Shown here: positions 12,168-22,879 of the stretch, one piece after another
How positions within the stretch are numbered: the stretch's first letter is position 1
Layout: every line of letters begins with the position of its first letter
Assembly: GCA_907163375.1 (NCBI GenBank)
Contig: CAJQUW010007952.1
Coordinates: 1 to 64,000 of the forward strand
Direction: 5' to 3'
Source of the DNA: Prostheceraeus crozeri
Taxonomy: Eukaryota > Platyhelminthes > Polycladida > Euryleptidae
DNA length: 64,000 bases
Notes under the pieces: model-generated
Databases searched by the model: none
Seen by the model: only the letters and a program-made list of their open reading frames with translations
Told to the model about the DNA's origin: nothing
Made by a program: the position numbers and the translations under genes

Positions 12168-12660
12168 CTGAAAGGAAAAAGTGATGAAGACATTGAGAAG
12201 TTGATGCAAGTTTGAGAAGGATGATTCGTTCATCTTATTTAATCATTGGCTCATCAATAATGCGTGTCTATTATGTCATATTATATAGCGTAGTGGATAT
12301 TCACTTGATTTACAAAATCATTTAAAAAAAGCTTCTATGAAGTAACTCAACTTTCAGACTGATTTTATACAAGCATTTGTAGTACAACAATATTCATAAA
12401 ATATCAAACTCTGAATTACCTTTTATTCAATGCGATCAGCAAATCAGAAGTATTGACAGCTTCAAACTTAATGCCATGATACAGTCCCATTTCATAAAAG
12501 CATCATCAGTTGTGAAGACTAACCCGACTAGGATTGATAGCATTGGTATTATGTTTATCATTCGCACGTCATTTGACCTGCCTCTGTTCTGATCCAACTG
12601 ACCCTTGTCTAGCTTGGGAGGACCTTGAAATTCCACACATAATTGTCTGAAGGTTCCAGG
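12168..12660. other. Intron 1, left end: nothing recognised
   Basis: Intronic DNA between the exon 2 acceptor and the Penelope-like inverted pair. A 66-codon minus ORF (12436-12636) has no recognisable feature. Confidence 0.45.
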
Positions 12661-12663
12661 CTT

Positions 12664-12921
12664 TAGTTAAGGAGTTTTATCATTTATTAACAACGCTTCC
12701 ACTATACGAGTTTCAAGTTCACTGCGTCCTGCGTATTTAACAGAAAAACAATTATTAATGTTATTACTACAGTTTGGACACATGTTCAGATGGCTACTTA
12801 CAGCTGAGTTACCTCTTACATATTCTTTTATTCTTTGATGTAATCTGCGTTTCGTTTGTCCCAAGTATTGGGTATCAGGATCAACCCGACATTCAAAATT
12901 ATGCACAACGCATGATCGCAT
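12664..12921 (-). pseudogene. Penelope-like GIY-YIG endonuclease fragment, copy 1
   Basis: The minus frame 12667-12921 reads a CVVHNFEC lead-in, then QYLGQTKRRLHQRIKEY, the YxG(Q/E)TKR core of the GIY-YIG nuclease of Penelope-like retroelements, then SSHLNMCPNC and ETRIVEALLI. There is no RT domain upstream; it is a short 3'-terminal fragment. It is an inverted duplicate of 12985-13206, arranged 5' to 5' with a gap of about 60 bp. Confidence 0.75.
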
Positions 12922-12984
12922 CAGCTTATTTGTTTTATCTTTCAGACTAAAATACTGTCCTGTTTTGCAAGTGTTGAATATTAC

Positions 12985-13206
12985 TCAAAGAATATTATAA
13001 GAGGTAAATCAGTCGTAAGTAGCCATCTGAACATATGTCCAAACTGTGGTAATAACATTAATAATTGCTTTTCTGTTAAATACACAGGAAGTAGTGAATT
13101 TGAAACTCGTATAGTGGAAGCGTTGTTAATAAATGATAAAACTCCTAGATTAAATCGAAACTTAGGTCCTAATGGTAAATCTCTTTTCTTAAAAGTATTC
13201 GAATAA
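12985..13206 (+). pseudogene. Penelope-like endonuclease fragment, copy 2 (inverted)
   Basis: The plus strand encodes the same peptide as copy 1 from VSSHLNMCPNCGNNINNCF through ETRIVEALLINDKTP, then runs on to NLGPNGKSLFLKVFE and a stop. It keeps the C-terminal end that copy 1 lacks but lacks the YLGQTKRR core. The two copies differ by several substitutions, so the duplication is not recent. Confidence 0.72.
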
Positions 13207-13209
13207 TTG

Positions 13210-15390
13210 TTTTTGATAGTTGTTATTGTTTTCCTTGAATTGTTGTTTGTCATTGTCAGCGCATGAGCTCGTTATATCATAGATAAATCTACGAACAAGC
13301 ACATCTTTACCCTTCACTAACAATTATTCATTTTACATGTTTTTACTTCAGATATTTAAATTCTGCACGATCTACACCATTAGAAACACCGTCCGTTGCA
13401 ACTTCATCCTATTTCATGGACAATATCAGTTACTTAAAACAATGCTAACTTGTCTGCAATAGCACGGAGACTTTGATACTTAGATGACAAATTCTGCTGA
13501 TTCGTGATGGATAGTTACTGATGACAATGAACTACATGGATGTTTTCAACTGAAATTTGAGAACAAAATGATAAATAATTCGTTTGACAGTTCTCTATGT
13601 TCACATTTTCAAATTAAAACTTGGAATGTAACCTGGCAACATTTATAGCAAATTTTGCGTCATTAACAGAGACAATTGGTTACAGGCAATTCACTCGAAA
13701 TATGCAAACAAGGCTGCACATTCGCTGGCGGGCTCTCGTCAATGCAAATAGAGATGGTTAGTGATACTTCATACCACCGCTATCTTCTCTTCGACGTGAT
13801 AACGATCGGTGCATCCTTTCATCAAATACCGATGATCAAAGCAACTATGTAATTTATGAGGAAAAACACGCTATGAAATGTAAGGTTGAGCTGCGCAAAA
13901 TCTATCAAGATCTATCAAGTCATGTGGCCTCCAAAGTCCGGCAAATCCGAGAGGAAATCAGAATTAGATGCTCATGTAAATAAAGGGAATTGAATAACGA
14001 TTGAAGCATTTTTTGATATTTAGGTACAGGGCTTCAGCACAAAACAAAGCAGTAGATTTGTTAAAGAAGAAAGAAAAACTGACGATATTCAAATGCTTCC
14101 CAAATTTTCGCGTTATGGCAATGCGAATGATGAAATATAGAATATGTTGCATCATTTGTATTGCCCGTTATCAAGGCCCAATGCGGAACTTTGGACAACA
14201 TTTGAACATCTTCAGTTTTTGATTCTTTCTTAAATACAGATTACATAGCTTTGTGTGGAAGAAGGGTCCTTCAGCCAAATATCAATTTAAATCCATTCAT
14301 GTAACTCAGCCATGGACGCAAAAAATTGAGTCATCGCTTGCCCAAATCATCATGAACAAAGCCGCAGCAAATATATTTATGGCAAAGAATTTCATTTTCT
14401 AGGTTTGTACAATATTAAAAGGACAAATATACTGTCCACTACATTCACGGTTCGACTAGATGATCATCTCACGTCTTGAAAGAGCAAAATCTAAAGCTGA
14501 GTTATCAATAATAAACAACCAATATCGGCGAGACCTTGGACCTCTTAAAGATTACATCGAAAAAGTTTATTTTAACTTCCCTGTCTGCGTATTGACGCAA
14601 ACGTGTCGTTTTTCATCATGAAATCAACTCTAAGGGTGGGATCTGTAGCGCGTGGACAGTTTATCATTTACGTCAAACTATAATTCCGCCTGAATTGCTG
14701 GTACTCATTGACGTCTGCGTATTGAATTAAGAGTTAATCGGATGAGCTAAATGCTTGGTTTTCGTGATTCCATAGATGATGGAGATGCTGTGTGCTGTGT
14801 TCTAGTTTTCCACCGACTGTAGGATTGCTATTTCAACTTCACAACTGTCAAAATAGACCTGGATTTTGGTGGTCATGAAAGATGTGATCCCTCCAAAACC
14901 AGCAAGAGAAAGGGATCTTATCCTCCTTGTCAATATTCATCAACATCAGCACTGAAATCTTTGACACATCTGGAATCAATACCAAGACTTGCTGAACCGT
15001 TGTGGAGGGACCATGAGTTCAACTGTGGAGGTTCAGTTCATTATAGATTGATAGCAGTTTCTAAATGAAAGATCAGAGTTGACATCAAAGTTTATAACAT
15101 AATCCTTTTTAACAGTTTCAAGTTTTACGAACATGATGTCCCATAAATAGACGCACTTTCCCTATCTTACAAAGAAACGAAGGATCTTGTTCAATACTTA
15201 AATTCGGGAAGTTCGTTGCTACCATGCTCAATGCTCATAATTGCAAATCAAGCTACAAACGCAGATATGACCTCCGTGTATTCATTGATGGTCACAGGGC
15301 AGCTTCTGTGAGGCGTCGATAGGCCCTGATAAATCCATATTGTTGACATCAGTGCTGGTCAACAGGTCCGCTTCACATTGCTTACAAAGC
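13210..15390. other. Intron 1: nothing recognised
   Basis: AT-rich intronic sequence with short ORFs only. It ends where the 76-bp repeat array begins. Confidence 0.45.
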
Positions 15391-15394
15391 AGCA

Positions 15395-16294
15395 CGGAAG
15401 CCAGCACGAGTTTCTGCAGGGAGCGAGGCCGACAATGAGACTTTCACAGAATGATGCACACCTCATAGTCCGGCAGCCAGCACGAGTTTCTGCAGGGAAC
15501 GAGGACGACAATGAGACTTTCACAGAATGATGTACACCTCATAGTCCGGCAGCCAGCAAGAGTTTCTGCAGGGAACGAGGCCGACAATGAGACTTTCACA
15601 GAATGATGTACACCTCATAGTCCGGCAGCCAGCACGAGTTTCTGCAGGGAACGAGGACGACAATGAGACTTTCACAGAATGATGTACACCTCATAGTCCG
15701 GCAGCCAGCACGAGTTTCTGCAGGGAACAAGGCCGACAATGAGACTTTCACAGAATGATGTACACCTCATAGTCCGGCAGCCAGCAAGAGTTTCTGCAGG
15801 GAACGAGGACGACAATGAGACTTTCACAGAATGATGTACACCTCATAGTCCGGCAGCCAGCACGAGTTTCTGCAGGGAACGAGGCCGACAATGAGACTTT
15901 CACAGAATGATGTACACCTCATAGTCCGGCAGCCAGCACGAGTTTCTGCAGGGAACGAGGCCGACAATGAGACTTTCACAGAATGATGTACACCTCATAG
16001 TCCGGCAGCCAGCACGAGTTCCTGCAGGGAACGAGGCCGACAAAGAGACTTTCACAGAATGATGTACACCTCATAGTCCGGCAGCCAGCAAGAGCGAGTT
16101 TCTGCAGGGAACGAGGCCGAGAATGAGACTTTCACAGAATGATGTACACCTCATAGTCCGGCAGCCAGCACGAGTTTCTGCAGAGAACGAGACCGACAAT
16201 GAGACTTTCACAGAATGATGTACATCTCATAGTCCGGCAGCCAGCACGAGTTTCTGCAGGGAACGAGGCCGAATATGAGACTTTCACAGAATGA
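15395..16294 (+). repeat. 76-bp satellite, left (forward) array
   Basis: About twelve tandem copies with a period of 76 bp, each running from CGGCAGCCAGCACGAG through TTTCTGCAGGGAACGAG and GAGACTTTCACAGAATGATG to the next CCTCATAGTC. Variants such as CAAG/CACG and GAGGCCG/GAGGACG recur among units. One unit near 16079 has a 6-bp insertion (AGAGCG duplication). The unit is related to the terminal sequence of the foldback at 22153-22871. This array is the left arm of a larger inverted structure with 16501-17318. Confidence 0.95.
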
Positions 16295-16500
16295 TCTGCA
16301 TCCTATGCTTACTACGATTCTGCGCGTCTGCCGAGTTTCCCCTATATTTCTTATTGTCAGACAAGATGAAAACTAGGAGGCTTCTTGGTCTGGCTAGGCA
16401 TTTTTATTCAATCAGAGAAAACATAGAGAATCCCACTATCACAGAAAAACTTCAGCCTGTTTCCTACTGGATTTACATGCATATTTCTTTGATCATTGGA
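16295..16500. mobile_element. Core between the inverted 76-bp arrays
   Basis: This spacer of about 200 bp begins with TTCTGCGCGTCTGCCGAGTT and a stretch around TTGTCAGACAAGATGAAAAC. Both match subterminal sequence of the foldback at 22153-22871 (TCTGCGCGTCTATCGAGTT near 22240). The whole 15395-17318 unit is therefore a foldback element whose terminal repeats have been multiplied. The 98-codon ORF crossing it (16291-16587) appears accidental. Confidence 0.75.
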
Positions 16501-17318
16501 TCATTCTGTGAAAGCCTCATTTTCGGCCTCGTTCCATGCAGAAACTCGTGCTGGCTGCCGGACTATGAGGTGTACATCATTCTGTGAAAGTCTCACTTTT
16601 GGCCTCGTTCCCTTCACAAACTCGTGCTGGCTGCCGGACTATGAGGTGTACATCATTCTGTGAAAGTCTCACTTTTGGCCTCGTTCCCTTCACAAACTCG
16701 TGTTGGCTGCCGGACTATGAGGTGTACATCATTCTGTGACAGTCTCACTTTCGGCTTCTTTCCCTGCAGAAACTCGTGCTGGCTGCCGGACTATGAGGTG
16801 TACATCATTCTGTGAAAGTCTCATTGTCGGCCTCGTTCCCTGCACAAACTCGTGCTGGCTGCCGGACTATGAGGTGTACATCATTCTGTGAAAGTCTCAT
16901 TGTCGGCGTCGTTCCCTGCACAAACTCGTGCTGGCTGCCGGACTATGAGGTGTACATCATTCTGTGACAGTCTCACTTTCGGCTTCTTTCCCTGCAGAAA
17001 CTCGTGCTGGCTGCCGGACTATGAGGTGTACATCATTCTGTGAAGGTCTCATTGTCGGCCTCGTTCCCTGCAGAAACTCGTGTTGGCTGCCGGACTATGA
17101 GGTGTACATCATTCTGTGAAAGTCTCATTGTCGGCCTCGTTCCCTGCAGAAACTCGTGCTGGCTGCCGGACTATGAGGTGTACATCATTCTGTGAAAGTC
17201 TCATTGTCGGCCTCGTTCCCTGCAGAAACTCGTGCTGGCTGCCGGACTATGAGGTGTACATCATTCTGTGAAAGTCTCATTGTCGGCCTCGTTCCCTGCA
17301 CATACTCGTGATGGCTGA
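16501..17318 (-). repeat. 76-bp satellite, right (inverted) array
   Basis: About eleven copies of the same 76-bp unit in the opposite orientation (plus strand reads GCTGGCTGCCGGACTATGAG, TGTACATCATTCTGTGAAAG). Units alternate among subtypes (CACTTTTGGCCTC, CATTGTCGGCCTC, CACTTTCGGCTTC). Some subtypes recur two units apart, suggesting higher-order duplication. The last unit decays near 17315. Confidence 0.95.
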
Positions 17319-18970
17319 CGAATTATATAGCTACACTTCATCAAATATTTTTCCTATTGTGAATGTAGTTCATTGATCCGTTCCTCTTACAGATAGAAGC
17401 TTCAAATTAGGCGGAGAAGTGAGTTTTCCTGACTTAAAATAATAGAAAATTGAATTCGTTGCTGGACAAAAGAATCTCGCGAAATTCAGAACGAATACGA
17501 TGGCCTGTGTTGCGAAGGTGTGCGAAACTCAATACAAATTCGTGCCGAAAATCTCCTCTGAATTATATCTTAATTTTTTATCCAATTTATTTCTGTGAAT
17601 AGGAACCTTCCATTGAAATCGGCTTATTTCACGCAGTTTTAAGAGAATGGCTTTTGATCGGTACGGAAACTTGAATTATTAGATCGCGATATAATTGTCT
17701 TCTTGCTACAAGCAAACATTGTGTTTTCCTTGCATTTCGTCCAAACACTATCCTGAATTCATAACAAAATTTAAACTGATTTGAAGCCAAATTAACAATA
17801 AATGATTTCCTACTTCTTCTTTCCCATCCAAACAAATTGAAACCAAATCCTTGGCTATGTGTGGCAAGAATTATGAGTCCTTTGAGCCACGCAATGGAAA
17901 CGTCACTTTATCCGTATTCTACATGCGATCACTTATGGATCCAAGCAGATGCAAAACATGAAAAGAATTTATGTTGCAAGTAAAACTTGACTTAGTATGT
18001 TGATGTTAATTGCTGCATCCAATGTCGAATTCTGCATCAACTCTACGAAATTATTCTCTGGTTTCTTACCAAGGCTTATCATACAAGACGAAAGCTTCAC
18101 TGCTGAACAGGTTATGCATTTCCATGGAATTTGCGATGTTTCTACGCAACCGCCTCCACAAAAACTGCCTCTGTGAAGAATTTTGATGCAATTCTTAGTT
18201 AAGTTGACCTTTCCAGATAAGTAGTGAATTATTACTCGCTTTTCCTTGTAAATATTTTCCCTCGCAAAATAGGAAGCCGATAAATCCCCGTAGCAGCTGA
18301 GTTCCTCTTGGGTTTGAAAACTCAACTTTCATGGTAAATTGCATCTCTCCCTTAACAATGAGATGAGTTTTCAATCAATTCTATTGTCTGCGAGTTCACA
18401 GAATGACAATTGGGATCCGTAGACAATTGGAAATAACATAATCGTGATGTACTTGGATTGAAATGTTGTCATAATTCTACGTCGCAAGTTCAGAGACATT
18501 GAGTGCAGCTTTTATATACGTTAGAAATCACGTTGAGAAACTGCATTATTTCTCTGTTGGCTGTCTCGACAGGAAGTTTTAGAAAATCAACAGCTGCGGT
18601 CAGCACTCGCCAAGAAAATGCAAGTTTTCAAATGATTTGAAGATTCGAGTTCTGACGAACTTTGAATATGAACTTGAACACTACTTCGAAAGAGCATAGA
18701 CCACTGAGAGTCGGTCGGTAAGAATAATTCTTCCATTTGATGAATTATTTACAGAGAAAACTTGTGAAATTGGTTGAAATCACCTATCACATGATTAAAA
18801 ACGATCGTCGAATTATCTATGTCTGCTCTTATGGAAAGCAACTGCGTTCGTGTATCGCATGGTTTATGACAACGTTTTTGAATATTACATCAACTTTATA
18901 AGATATTTCATATTTCATAATAGCTAAAATAATTTTTGAAGCAGTTGTGATGGCCAATGCCTTTGAAGGC
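17319..18970. other. Intron 1: unrecognised, one 118-codon ORF
   Basis: Mostly featureless. The minus frame 17969-18325 is open for 118 codons and is cysteine-containing (CGGGCVETSQIPWKCITC), but I recognise no family, see no splice signals at its edges and would not call it a gene. Confidence 0.35.
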
Positions 18971-18975
18971 AAATA

Positions 18976-19560
18976 ATGGATCAGACCTGTGAAAATGAGT
19001 CTGCTGATGGCAGCTTGCCCTTTTTAGATGTTTTGGTGAAGCGTGATCATGTACAGAAGGCTGTCACTAGTGTGTTCAGGAAAACCTCTTGGGCTGGTTT
19101 GTATCTCAACTTTCATAGTTATGTCCCCCTCCAATACAAGTCAGCTCTTAAACGTTCTTTGTATAAACGAGCTCAGAAAATCTGTTCCTTGTCTACTTAA
19201 GGTGCTGAAAAGTGCATGTTATTTGTGACTTTACGTGACAATGGATATCCTGAGGATTCTATAAATCCGTCCGTAAGTACATATAACTGTACTTCTGATG
19301 CTGAACCGATGATTGGCCCCAAATCCGAAGATGTTTATATCCGTCTGCCTTTTATCGGTGATTCGTTGTCAGGGCTGATTCGTAAACGCATTTTTATAGC
19401 CACGAAACAGGCTTGCCCGTCGTGTAAGGCGGTGCTCACTTATACTGCTAGGCGTATTCCTGTGCGCTCGGTTCCCTTACTGAAGCGGTCACTATCTTTG
19501 GCTAAAATAATTATTCGATTATTTTGGTTTCTATTCATCAATGAAATCAAAACCAAGATG
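18976..19560 (+). pseudogene. Penelope-like reverse transcriptase fragment, C-terminal part
   Basis: Two plus frames in succession, 18976-19200 and 19216-19596, read as the thumb-side part of a Penelope-like RT: GSLPFLDVLVKRD, then VFRKTSWAGLYLNFHSYVPL, then LRDNGYPEDSINPSV and PLLKRSLSL after an RRIPVRS. A stop and frame change near 19198 separates them. The catalytic YxDD segment upstream and the GIY-YIG endonuclease downstream are missing, so the copy is truncated at both ends. FLDV.V.R...SVYRK...T..YL is the usual Penelope-like pattern. Confidence 0.8.
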
Positions 19561-19989
19561 ATCTTATCTCTGACATTGTTTTCAGCTTATATGTGAATTG
19601 AATGCATCTTATGACTTACGTGTTAATTTGCATTATATATTGATACTTTTCATCTTCATATTCACTTGCATTTCAAGATGCAAGTGAAGAAAAATCACTA
19701 ATTTTGACAGTTATGTTCTTTGAATACAAGTAGAGTGAACAGTATATTGACCGTACATTATTCTCGTGGGATTAATTTCAAGAAATAGGTCTTTCTTCTC
19801 TTTTGTCTTTTGCTCATAGTTCATCTCCTACATCTCACTTACATGTACATCTGTCCCTTTCTCTATTGTCCGCATGTCCATCTGCACATTTTTCCTGTTG
19901 CCAGCATGTCCCTCTGTGCTTTGGCCTTTTGCTCTGATGTCGTCGCTTTGATGAAAAAACACAATGCCTATTGAGAAACTATTATAAAA

Positions 19990-20310
19990 ACGGATAGATC
20001 GATCGATCAATCAATCAATCAATCCTTTTACGTCCGTTTTCCAGACTCGCTGGGTTGGACGGGGTTTCTTCTGATGGCTCTTCTCCACAACTCACGATCT
20101 AAAGCGTCTTCCTCCTTCAAACGAAATTTCCGCATGTCTTCTCGGACTGTGTGTCTCCACGTTTTCTTCGGCCTGCCTGATGGTCTCTTTCCTTCCACCT
20201 CCATCTCGTCCACCCTTCTCAGCCAACTGCTCTCTTCCCTCCTCCTCACATGGCCAAACCAGCGCAGCCTCTGGTTTCTTATATCTAATCGATGATATCT
20301 AAAAACAGGC
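19990..20310 (-). mobile_element. LINE 3' end with tetranucleotide tail
   Basis: The minus frame encodes the very common C-terminus of a LINE ORF2: RLRWFGHVRRREESSW, VDEMEVEGKRPSGRPKKTW, then a LWRRAI segment and a stop. Immediately downstream the minus strand continues into GGATTGATTGATTGATTGAT, a short tandem repeat typical of RTE/CR1-type 3' tails (plus-strand microsatellite 19998-20026). Everything upstream of the last ~90 codons is missing, as expected from 5' truncation. Three more ends of this type occur at 28430, 44571 and 63088. Confidence 0.8.
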
Positions 20311-20677
20311 AAGTACAAAGAAACATCCTTGCACTCACACGTATTTATGTTGAATGGCAGACGTACCAAACCAATGAATTTGAGCGCACAACTTATTTCA
20401 TCTTTCACTCAGTTCATCGTTCATTTTACTTGTATGCTAAATCGCTCTGTTCATCGAGTTCTTTTCACTAGACAGCATCAGACTGTTGTTTCATACATCA
20501 ATGAACTCTAGAAGTCAACTTAACAACTCCCGAATTGTAAATGGATACCGACATTGATTTTCCGATTTAGATGAAAACATTCATTGGAATACACAGAAAA
20601 TAATGTCTAACTCAATCACACGGAAGATCATATGGCAACCTTCATCGGAATCACACTAACAACTCAACGTGACTTAC

Positions 20678-21021
20678 TTGAAGTGTATGATAAGTTGGGG
20701 ACGATTTGGCAATGATTGGCCCTTGTTGCCCGGTAACAGATTCAACGCCACTGTCTGTTGTAATGACACTGTCCTTATCGTCTTGAAAATGCACTTTGCG
20801 GTTGATTTTGCGGAACCAGGAAGTGGGTCGCTGAGTCAGTGTTTCGGTGGTCATCTTCATCGATTTCAGCCAAAACATCTGACACATTCAATTTGCTCAA
20901 CATGGCGTGGAGGAGAGTGTGAAGGACATTGAAAATTCACAGCACCGACCTCTGGAGTGCCAAGTGCCCAATCAACCATCTGACTGAGCTTCATAGCGTG
21001 CCCCACGCTCATTGCGACCAC
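20678..21021 (-). CDS. Exon 1 (N-terminal coding exon) of DUF4795/QRICH2-like gene, two apparent frameshifts
   Basis: On the minus strand an acceptor (TGAATTTCAG) opens the exon and GTAAGT closes it. The likely start ATG is at 21012-21010, giving MSVGHAMKLSQMVDWALG followed by TPEVGAVNF. The sense then shifts +1 at 20932-20935, continuing VLHTLLHAMLSKLNVSDVLA and an acidic stretch, and again +1 at 20786-20789, continuing DDKDSVITTDSGVESVTG to YHTLQ at the donor. Removing one T at each site makes 342 nt, phase 0, matching the phase-0 ends of exons 2 and 3. VNF..LHTLLH is the hallmark I associate with QRICH2/C16orf96 N-termini (from memory). The shifts may be assembly errors, real mutations or recoding. 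Confidence 0.68.
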
Positions 21022-21061
21022 CTGAAATTCAAAAACAGGAGTATGACAACTTTAGATAGTT

Positions 21062-21281
21062 ATAATGATTGCAATGATCTCTTATGAACGGTTATAAGCC
21101 TATAGATGCGTAGATATCAATGACACATGCCCAATTAGTAAAATCCTCCATTTTGATCGTGATTTCATTTCATAATGATTGCAATGATCTCTTATGAACG
21201 GTTATAAGCCTATAGATGCGTAGATATCAATGACACATGCCCAATTTGTACAATCCTCCATTTTGATCGTGATTTCATTTC
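21062..21281 (+). repeat. 110-bp tandem duplication
   Basis: Two adjacent, nearly identical copies starting ATAATGATTGCAATGATCTC at 21062 and 21172; they differ by only a few bases (AATTAGTAAAATCC versus AATTTGTACAATCC). The duplication is recent and lies just upstream (minus-strand sense) of the first coding exon, so any effect would be on the 5' region of that gene. Confidence 0.93.
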
Positions 21282-21299
21282 ATTTGAATTGCATGGTGG

Positions 21300-22150
21300 C
21301 AGGTAGCCAAACTGTTCCATTGGACATTTTTTCAAGAATTCCGTGTGAATTTGTGAACATCTATGAAGTTGAATGAATGCAAAATCCACCTATTTCATAT
21401 TCATATCATGCCGAGAATGCGCGTCTGTTGCTTACGCGTTTGACTGTTTGGGCAAAGTGGACAACCCGGCATTAATCAAAGAGTCAAATACTGACTGCTG
21501 TCCAAGTACTTACTGCAGTTACTGATAAATTTGAGATCTTCTAAGCTAATTTGGAAGTAAGTGACTGTAGCAGCAGTCTGGAGTCCCGTAGGCTTACTTT
21601 GTCGAAATTGATGATATTGAACATGGATTCACCAACACAAAATTAAGGAATTAAAAAAATGAAGTAGCTGATTAAGCTCCAACGTCGCTGGCTCCAACCT
21701 ACCAGCGACACTGATAAGGCCCAATATCCAATGAATAACTGGCCAATATTGATGAGTTCAGTTAAATGCCTCTCCATTTTTCAGGCTGCACGTAAAAAAT
21801 TGCAATTGATCCTTTGAATACTTGAGAAAGAAAATTCTCCCCGTTGTATTGCTGCACAGAAGTGCTTGGAAAAATATAGACGATAAAAAAAATATATATG
21901 TAATAGATAATGCATAGATAATGCCTCTTATTGCAGATAGTGAGATTTGAGATTTACACAAAGCACTCCCCAAGGAGGTTGATAGTGACATGATATCATA
22001 ATATTTTAACATCTTCAGAACTCTTAAAACTTGCTACGTCCCATAAAATTTTCAGTTTTATTATTTCTACCAATTATCAGAATGACCTTTTCTTCTGAAA
22101 AAACAAATCCAATTTGAGTTGATAAATGCTGGCCATTGACTTGATTATTA
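21300..22150. other. Upstream region of the DUF4795-like gene: nothing recognised
   Basis: No coding segment or clear promoter motif was identified. A 5' untranslated exon is expected somewhere upstream, because exon 1 begins at a splice acceptor. Confidence 0.4.
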
Positions 22151-22152
22151 CT

Positions 22153-22871
22153 CCGGCAGCCAGAGCCAGTTTCTGCAAGGAAATAGGTCGAAAATGAGAC
22201 TTTCACAGAATGATATACAATCTATGTCTACTCCGAATCTGCGCGTCTATCGAGTTCTGCCTGGTTCTTCTTCTTGTCCGATAGGATCAAAGAAAAACAT
22301 GTGAATCCAATGGGACGCAGATTGCAGTTCTTGGCAAAAATAAATTTCCATGTTTTCTGCTATCAACTGAAAAGTATTAACTGTAGAGCTATAAGTTTTA
22401 CATGGAATGTCTTCAAGTCATTTCCTATCATTTCCACAATCATTTATCTATAAAGCTACAAGCACTCAGCTTTGGAAAGCCTCCTGCTGTCGGCAAACAC
22501 CAACATGCTCGTCCACGTGATCCACATTGAACCGCATTCTCCCATGCATCGCCGATCAGAAGCATGATAATAGTACACGCACATGATAGGAAATGAGCTG
22601 AAGACACAGAACGCTAAAAATTTATGGTAAACATAGTACTTTTCAACTGATGAGAGAAAACACAGAAAATTTCATTTTTGCCGAAAGCATCAATCTGCGA
22701 CCCATTGGATAAGCAAGTGTTATTCTTTGATCCTGTCTGACAAGAAGAGGAACTAAGTAGAACTCGGCAGTCGCGCAGAATCGTAGTAGGCATAGTGCAC
22801 GCAGTAGGTGCATCATTCTGTGAGTCTCATTTTCGGCTTCGTTCCCTGCAGAAACTCGCTCTGACTGCCAG
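22153..22871. mobile_element. Foldback element, long inverted arms, same family as the 76-bp satellite
   Basis: The left end CCGGCAGCCAGAGCCAGT and the right end (minus strand TCTGGCAGTCAGAGCGAGT) start inverted arms that can be followed inward for roughly 250 bp and less clearly to the centre, sharing TTTCTGCA, AATGAGACT, CACAGAATGAT, TCTGCGCG and CCAATGGG. There is no ORF. The outer ~75 bp of each arm corresponds to one 76-bp satellite unit of 15395-17318, with single rather than tandem copies. It is a non-autonomous DNA element or foldback; no target-site duplication was recognised. Confidence 0.82.
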
Positions 22872-22879
22872 AATATATA

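Noticed and set aside
15395-17318. CRISPR array
   Set aside because: The units are directly adjacent 76-bp satellites without unique spacers, and the genome is animal.
20941-20999. Apparent tRNA-like segment (AGCTCAG...CCAGAGGTCGGTG) similar to 23561-23634
   Set aside because: It lies inside coding exon 1 of the DUF4795-like gene; the shared 13 bases appear coincidental and the T-arm does not pair.
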